DNA from: Chitinophagales bacterium
GTDB lineage: Bacteria > Bacteroidota > Bacteroidia > Chitinophagales > JADIYW01
Assembly (NCBI GenBank): GCA_020848315.1
Contig: JADLAH010000138.1
Span: 1-9,399, forward strand
Direction of reading: 5' to 3'
Length of the DNA stretch: 9,399 nt
Shown here: piece after piece, positions 6,187 through 9,399 of the stretch
Numbering within the stretch: the first letter of the stretch is position 1
How the letters are laid out: each line of letters begins with the position of its first letter
Program-made: the position numbers and the translations under genes
Notes under the pieces: model-generated
Told to the model about the DNA's origin: nothing
Database searches by the model: none
The model's input: only the letters and a program-made list of their open reading frames with translations

Positions 6187-6612
6187 ATGAAAAAACAAAT
6201 TATTGCCCTCGCAACCATCACACTGTTACTTTTCAGTTGTACAAACAATGCTTCTCAAGATGGACACCAGCACCATGCAGGCGAGTCCATAGCACTCAAC
6301 AAGGGACAGAAATGGAAAGTGGATAACAACATACTGGTGCATATCCGAAATATGGAAAAAGACGTGGCGGAATATGTCGGATCCGGCGCTAAAGACTACC
6401 GGACATTAGCAAAGAAGTTACAAACCAACACCGATTTGCTGACCTCCAACTGCACCATGAAAGGAAAAGCACACGACGAACTGCACAAATGGCTGTTGCC
6501 CTACATTGATCTGGTCAATGAATTATCAAAAACAACTAACGACAGTGAAGCCGCCGGCATCGTTGAAAACTTACAAGAGTCATTTATCACTTTCAATCAA
6601 TACTTCCTGTAA
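6187..6612 (+). CDS. Small His-rich lipoprotein, possible metal binder
   Basis: A 141-aa lipoprotein. The signal peptide ends in the lipobox LFSC with the lipidated Cys at 18. A short His-rich stretch, GHQHH (26-30), follows. The mature part is mostly helical in appearance. The segment NCTMKGKAHDELHKWL (88-103) places Cys89, Met91, His96 and His100 in a pattern suited to copper or other soft-metal ligands. I recall similar small proteins near heavy-metal genes in Bacteroidota, but no such genes are in this window and I cannot name the family. It lies 54 nt after the transglutaminase-like gene, on the same strand, but its codon use is less AT-rich, so it may belong to the older chromosome. It ends against the repeat array that separates it from the convergent mutase gene. 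Confidence 0.8.
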   Translation: MKKQIIALATITLLLFSCTNNASQDGHQHHAGESIALNKGQKWKVDNNILVHIRNMEKDVAEYVGSGAKDYRTLAKKLQTNTDLLTSNCTMKGKAHDELHKWLLPYIDLVNELSKTTNDSEAAGIVENLQESFITFNQYFL

Positions 6613-6633
6613 AAATCAGAAATCCTGCTTGTT

Positions 6634-6661
6634 AGTCGACGGTCGACAGTCCATAGTCCAC
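6634..6661. repeat. Four 7-bp tandem units
   Basis: Four contiguous heptamers, AGTCGAC, GGTCGAC, AGTCCAT and AGTCCAC, begin 22 nt after the lipoprotein stop codon. The first two include overlapping GTCGAC palindromes. Degenerate AGTCCAT-like repeats are, from memory, common between genes in Chitinophagaceae-type genomes; their function is not established. Confidence 0.7.
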
Positions 6662-6710
6662 CGTTTCCGAAAATCCATCCCTTTTCTTATATCTCAAATC
6701 TCATCTCTAC

Positions 6711-6766
6711 CTCATTCGCTCATCAGCTAATTATCTAATTATCTAATCATCAAATTAGCTAATTAT
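6711..6766. repeat. Seven degenerate 8-bp tandem units overlapping a stop codon
   Basis: Seven consecutive octamers, CTCATTCG, CTCATCAG, CTAATTAT, CTAATTAT, CTAATCAT, CAAATTAG and CTAATTAT, fit a C-T-(A/C)-A-T-N-A-N pattern. CTCAAAT and CTCATCT at 6693-6706 look like further decayed units. The last octamer holds the TAA stop codon of the minus-strand mutase gene (6763-6765). An 8-bp inverted repeat inside it (6725-6732 with 6753-6760) could form a weak AT-rich hairpin at the convergent gene ends. Confidence 0.7.
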
Positions 6767-7713
6767 TTCCGCCAGCTCTCCCAGGCTCTCTGCGCCAGCT
6801 GATACGTGAGATATTCGATATAGTAACTACCTTTGGCAGCGTCTGCCAGTTCGTTGAAATAAGATTCAAACTGCAGGATATGGTGTATGTTTCTCGCGAT
6901 ACGCTTGTCGAATTCTGTGTTTTCTTTGCTGATATCGTGACTGCCGATAATCAGGGCATCGCAGCCACCGGCAACCGCACTCATGGCCTCGGTGGTATTG
7001 CGCAGCATATTGGTATATTCATCGCCGGCATCTCGTCGCTGCAAGCCCGTTTCGGACACTATCGTCAGGGCGAGCTGCTTCTCCAGCACATTTCCGGCTT
7101 GCAGCCACAGCCAGCGCAGGGCGCGCAACTTGGCAATTTCCATAAAATAATGCGAACCTGCTTTCCACAATACCTGCACTTCCATCGCCGTTGTTTGCTG
7201 CATTTGCTGCAGAATATACACCAACTCCTCTGCCGTTGAAGTCAGCAGCGGCACTTCGATGAACTGCGGACAAGTTCCCGGCAACTGCTGTTCTATCGCG
7301 GAACGATCTTCCGGTCGGACATGCAACAAATGTACGGGCGCCACCTCCAGCAAAATGTCTTTCGTCAATGCCGCCGCATCTGCCGCCGATATCGCCTGAT
7401 GCTCGACATCAAACAGTATAGCCTGCGCGCCTGCCTGCAATGCTTTCAGCGCCTCCTGATTGGCCTGCGCCATGTCCCGCACTTTCACTTTCTCCGTAAT
7501 CAGCCAGGATGTGTTGGCTTTTGCGGGAATATCCAGCTGATAGCGCGACTGATCCTGCAGCGTGTAAAAGGGCAATATCTCGATGCCTTCCTGCTCGCTG
7601 ATGAGTTGCTCAAAAGCACCACCTTTTAAATCCTGTATGATTTTATTTTTCCAGGACTGTGCATCCGCGGGACCGAATTGCGTGAAAATCGTTTCGAAAG
7701 CATCCATTGACAT
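6763..7713 (-). CDS. Short methylmalonyl-CoA mutase small-subunit homologue
   Basis: A 316-aa member of the methylmalonyl-CoA mutase family, closest in style to the small (non-catalytic, MutA) subunit that pairs with the B12-carrying large subunit to interconvert methylmalonyl-CoA and succinyl-CoA. Visible family features: an N-terminal small-subunit type opening (FGPADAQSWKNKIIQDLKG, 13-31, then ILPFYT), ANQEALKALQAGAQAILFDVE (84-104), YFMEIAKLRALRWLW (189-203), NMLRNTTEAMSAVAGG (235-250), RIARNIHHILQFES (271-284) and GSYYIEYLT (295-303). It stops 13 residues after that last motif, whereas usual small subunits (about 450-640 aa) continue with the end of the barrel and sometimes a B12-like domain. 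The stop codon lies inside an 8-bp repeat array. No large-subunit gene is next to it. Met1 or Met3 (7705-7707) could be the start; an AGGG element favours Met3 slightly. Confidence 0.87.
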   Translation of the reverse strand: MSMDAFETIFTQFGPADAQSWKNKIIQDLKGGAFEQLISEQEGIEILPFYTLQDQSRYQLDIPAKANTSWLITEKVKVRDMAQANQEALKALQAGAQAILFDVEHQAISAADAAALTKDILLEVAPVHLLHVRPEDRSAIEQQLPGTCPQFIEVPLLTSTAEELVYILQQMQQTTAMEVQVLWKAGSHYFMEIAKLRALRWLWLQAGNVLEKQLALTIVSETGLQRRDAGDEYTNMLRNTTEAMSAVAGGCDALIIGSHDISKENTEFDKRIARNIHHILQFESYFNELADAAKGSYYIEYLTYQLAQRAWESWRK

Positions 7714-7717
7714 GCCC

Positions 7718-7725
7718 TAAAGATA
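7718..7725 (-). promoter_or_regulatory. Likely -7 promoter element of the mutase gene
   Basis: TATCTTTA on the minus strand matches the Bacteroidota -7 consensus TAnnTTTG except for the last base. A TTT lies 19 bp upstream as a poor -33 element. It sits within the 43-nt gap after the OmpA gene and only 4 nt before the first ATG, so the transcript would have almost no leader. Confidence 0.4.
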
Positions 7726-7756
7726 CGATATTCCGATATTTTTTAAATCATCCGCG

Positions 7757-9399
7757 CTATTGAATGCTGATAATTTTTATCTCTACCCGCTGATTGAGCG
7801 GATTGCCGGGCTTATCGGGATACAGCAATTTCGTTTTGCCATAGCCTTTATAGCTCAGTCGGCTCGCGGCAATGCCTTTGCTGACTAAATAATCCACGCA
7901 GGTTTTGGCTCTGCTCGTCGACAGTTTCTGACAAAACGCGTCATCGCAGAGGCCATTGCTGTGTCCACCGATTTCCACTTTCAGGTTTTTATTTTTCTGC
8001 AGGAAAGCCACCACTTTATCCAGTTCAGGATAAGACGGAATCTGCAGGAAGGCGGCATCCGCCACAAAATAAATATTGTTGACCTGCGCCACCGCGCCCA
8101 CTTCCAGCGGCACGCTGAACAAATCGTATTGCTGCTGCAACTGACTGTTACTGGCCGTTACCTGCTGCTGCACTTTGGAGAGGGAGTCAACGGCATTCTT
8201 CAAGGCGAAGAATTCCTTTTCTTGTTGTTTTTTCAGTAATTCCAGTTTGGCCTTATCCTGTTCCATTTTCAGTTTCTCCGCCGCCAGTTTATCGCGTTCT
8301 GCCTGCATCTGCGCAATCAGTTCATCCATTTTTTTCTTTTCCAGCTCCAGCTTTTCCTTTTCGCCGGATAACTGCGCGGTCTGACTGCTTAGCTTTTCTT
8401 TTTCCTCGCTGAATTTATCGCGCTGCGTCTGCAGATCCACGATATCTTTTTCCAGCGACTGCTTGCTGCTGCCCATTTTATCGAGCATCGTGGTCATACT
8501 TTCGGATGCGGCTTTCTGTGCCTGCTGTATAGAATCCAATCGGAATTGCTCGCGCTCCAGCACTTTGGAATAGTCCGGCACCACGATTGTCTCCACCGGC
8601 GTTGACTGGACTGGCTCCGCAACGACTGCTGTTTCCGGCATCTCAGGCGTTTCTGCTACTACCGGCGCAGGTGTTACCACTGTTACCGGCGGCGCCACCG
8701 GCTTTTCCTGTAATACCACCGAAGCAGGTGTATTCACCGGAGCCGCGCTGTTGATGGCCGCCATTTCTTCTTTCAACTTTTTCAGCTTCTCTTCATATTT
8801 GCTAATTACAGGATTCACCGTCGGTGCCGCGTTCGTGGTCACAGCAGTTGATGTGGCTGGTGTTGTTGACGGTGGTGTATAAACACTGTTTGCCGGCGGT
8901 GCGGATGCTACCGTTACCGGTTCACTTTTTTTCACGACAGCAGGTGGCGTATTCACCACCGCTTGTTGCTGTTTTTTCAGCTCGTCCAGTTTTTGCTGAT
9001 AATCGTCAAAAGCCTGTGCGAACTGATCTTCCTGCTTGGGTTTCACCGGCTGCGGATCGTAAGGCTTGGGTGCGTAAGGGTTGGAATACAAAGTATTGCT
9101 TTGTTCCACCTGCGCCTGCTGCTGACGCAGGTCGTCCAGCTTTTTCTGTAGTTCATCCGCTTTCGGATTGGTGGCAGGCAGTGGCGCGGACGGATTGGGA
9201 TAATGATTGGTATAAACCGGCTGAGTCGTTGCCGGTGCGGAATACACATTCGTCGCCGGCGATTTTACTTTAGCCAGTTCCTGTTGTTTTTTCAGTTCAT
9301 CCAGCTTCTGCTGATACTCATCCACTGCGGGTGCTTCCGACTTTTTCAGCACCGGAGCGGTCGGTTCCACCACTGCGGTGGGCGACACTTCCTGTAAAA
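7757..9399 (-). CDS. OmpA-family peptidoglycan-binding protein with coiled coil, N-terminus outside window
   Basis: The frame stays open to the window edge, so the N-terminus (and any signal peptide) is missing; a GTG at 9386-9388 is probably internal. Numbering from that GTG gives 543 residues. A low-complexity Pro/Val/Thr/Ala region (1-272) holds four related charged segments: YQQKLDELKKQQ at 25-36 and 130-141, LQKKLDDLRQQQ at 80-91 and YEEKLKKLKEEM at 198-209. A long Glu/Lys/Gln-rich coiled coil follows (about 275-420). The C-terminal OmpA domain (about 435-541) binds peptidoglycan diaminopimelate in this family: IYFVADAAFL, GGHSN (474-478), LSTSRA (489-494), GYGKTKL and NQRVEI. Three cysteines (481, 486, 497) lie in the binding loop region, as in other Bacteroidota OmpA proteins I recall. 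Probable role: anchoring an outer-membrane or periplasmic assembly to the wall, with the coiled coil as spacer. No functional link to the downstream mutase is apparent. Confidence 0.9.
   Translation of the reverse strand, partial: LQEVSPTAVVEPTAPVLKKSEAPAVDEYQQKLDELKKQQELAKVKSPATNVYSAPATTQPVYTNHYPNPSAPLPATNPKADELQKKLDDLRQQQAQVEQSNTLYSNPYAPKPYDPQPVKPKQEDQFAQAFDDYQQKLDELKKQQQAVVNTPPAVVKKSEPVTVASAPPANSVYTPPSTTPATSTAVTTNAAPTVNPVISKYEEKLKKLKEEMAAINSAAPVNTPASVVLQEKPVAPPVTVVTPAPVVAETPEMPETAVVAEPVQSTPVETIVVPDYSKVLEREQFRLDSIQQAQKAASESMTTMLDKMGSSKQSLEKDIVDLQTQRDKFSEEKEKLSSQTAQLSGEKEKLELEKKKMDELIAQMQAERDKLAAEKLKMEQDKAKLELLKKQQEKEFFALKNAVDSLSKVQQQVTASNSQLQQQYDLFSVPLEVGAVAQVNNIYFVADAAFLQIPSYPELDKVVAFLQKNKNLKVEIGGHSNGLCDDAFCQKLSTSRAKTCVDYLVSKGIAASRLSYKGYGKTKLLYPDKPGNPLNQRVEIKIISIQ

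Noticed and set aside
6634..6766. CRISPR array
   Set aside because: Units are only 7-8 bp, contiguous and degenerate, with no spacers and no cas genes nearby.
6880..7239. Plus-strand open frame of 119 codons opposite the mutase gene
   Set aside because: It is antisense to clearly conserved mutase motifs, and its translation shows no recognisable domain or upstream ribosome binding site.
8824..9273. Plus-strand open frame of 149 codons opposite the OmpA gene
   Set aside because: It arises from the repetitive GC-rich Pro/Val coding region on the other strand; the minus-strand frame explains the sequence fully.

Overview
The window looks like chromosomal DNA from a member of the Bacteroidota, most likely a Chitinophagaceae-like organism. 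This rests on protein families and signals rather than on any marker gene: a FISUMP (Fibrobacter succinogenes major paralogous domain) protein, lipoproteins with short Bacteroidota-style signal peptides, an OmpA protein of the type common in the phylum, a methylmalonyl-CoA mutase small-subunit relative, a TAnnTTTG-like promoter element, and degenerate 7-mer and 8-mer intergenic repeats of a kind I recall from these genomes.

Left part (1-4451, minus strand): three exported proteins. A secreted 391-aa FISUMP protein is followed after 38 nt by a secreted 757-aa astacin-type zinc metalloprotease, probably as one transcript. Both carry the same cysteine-containing, bulb-lectin-like module (one copy in the first, two in the second). 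The protease also has a more classical bulb-type lectin domain at its N-terminus. The layout suggests an extracellular glycan-binding and proteolytic system. A 254-aa lipoprotein with tyrosine-rich beta repeats lies downstream, probably as its own unit. Upstream of the FISUMP gene is a perfect 9-bp direct repeat, centre to centre 20 bp, placed where an activator could bind.

Middle (4452-4994): a non-coding stretch that holds the decayed 3' end of a group II intron in minus orientation. What remains is the C-terminal tail of the intron-encoded protein, a 34-nt domain V with a CGC triad typical of class IIC, and a domain VI hairpin. A perfect terminator hairpin with a T-run sits directly on the 5' side of the remnant, which is the target context class IIC introns prefer.

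Right-centre (4995-6612, plus strand): an L,D-transpeptidase (YkuD fold) and a small membrane-anchored transglutaminase-like protein form an AT-rich pair, possibly transferred. A short His-rich lipoprotein with a C-x-M...H...H pattern follows.

Right part (6613-9399, minus strand, visibly more GC-rich): a composite array of 7-mer and 8-mer repeats fills the convergent intergenic region and contains the stop codon of an unusually short methylmalonyl-CoA mutase small-subunit homologue. Beyond this lies an OmpA-family cell-wall-anchoring protein with repeated YQQKLDELKKQQ-type segments and a long coiled coil; its N-terminus runs off the window.
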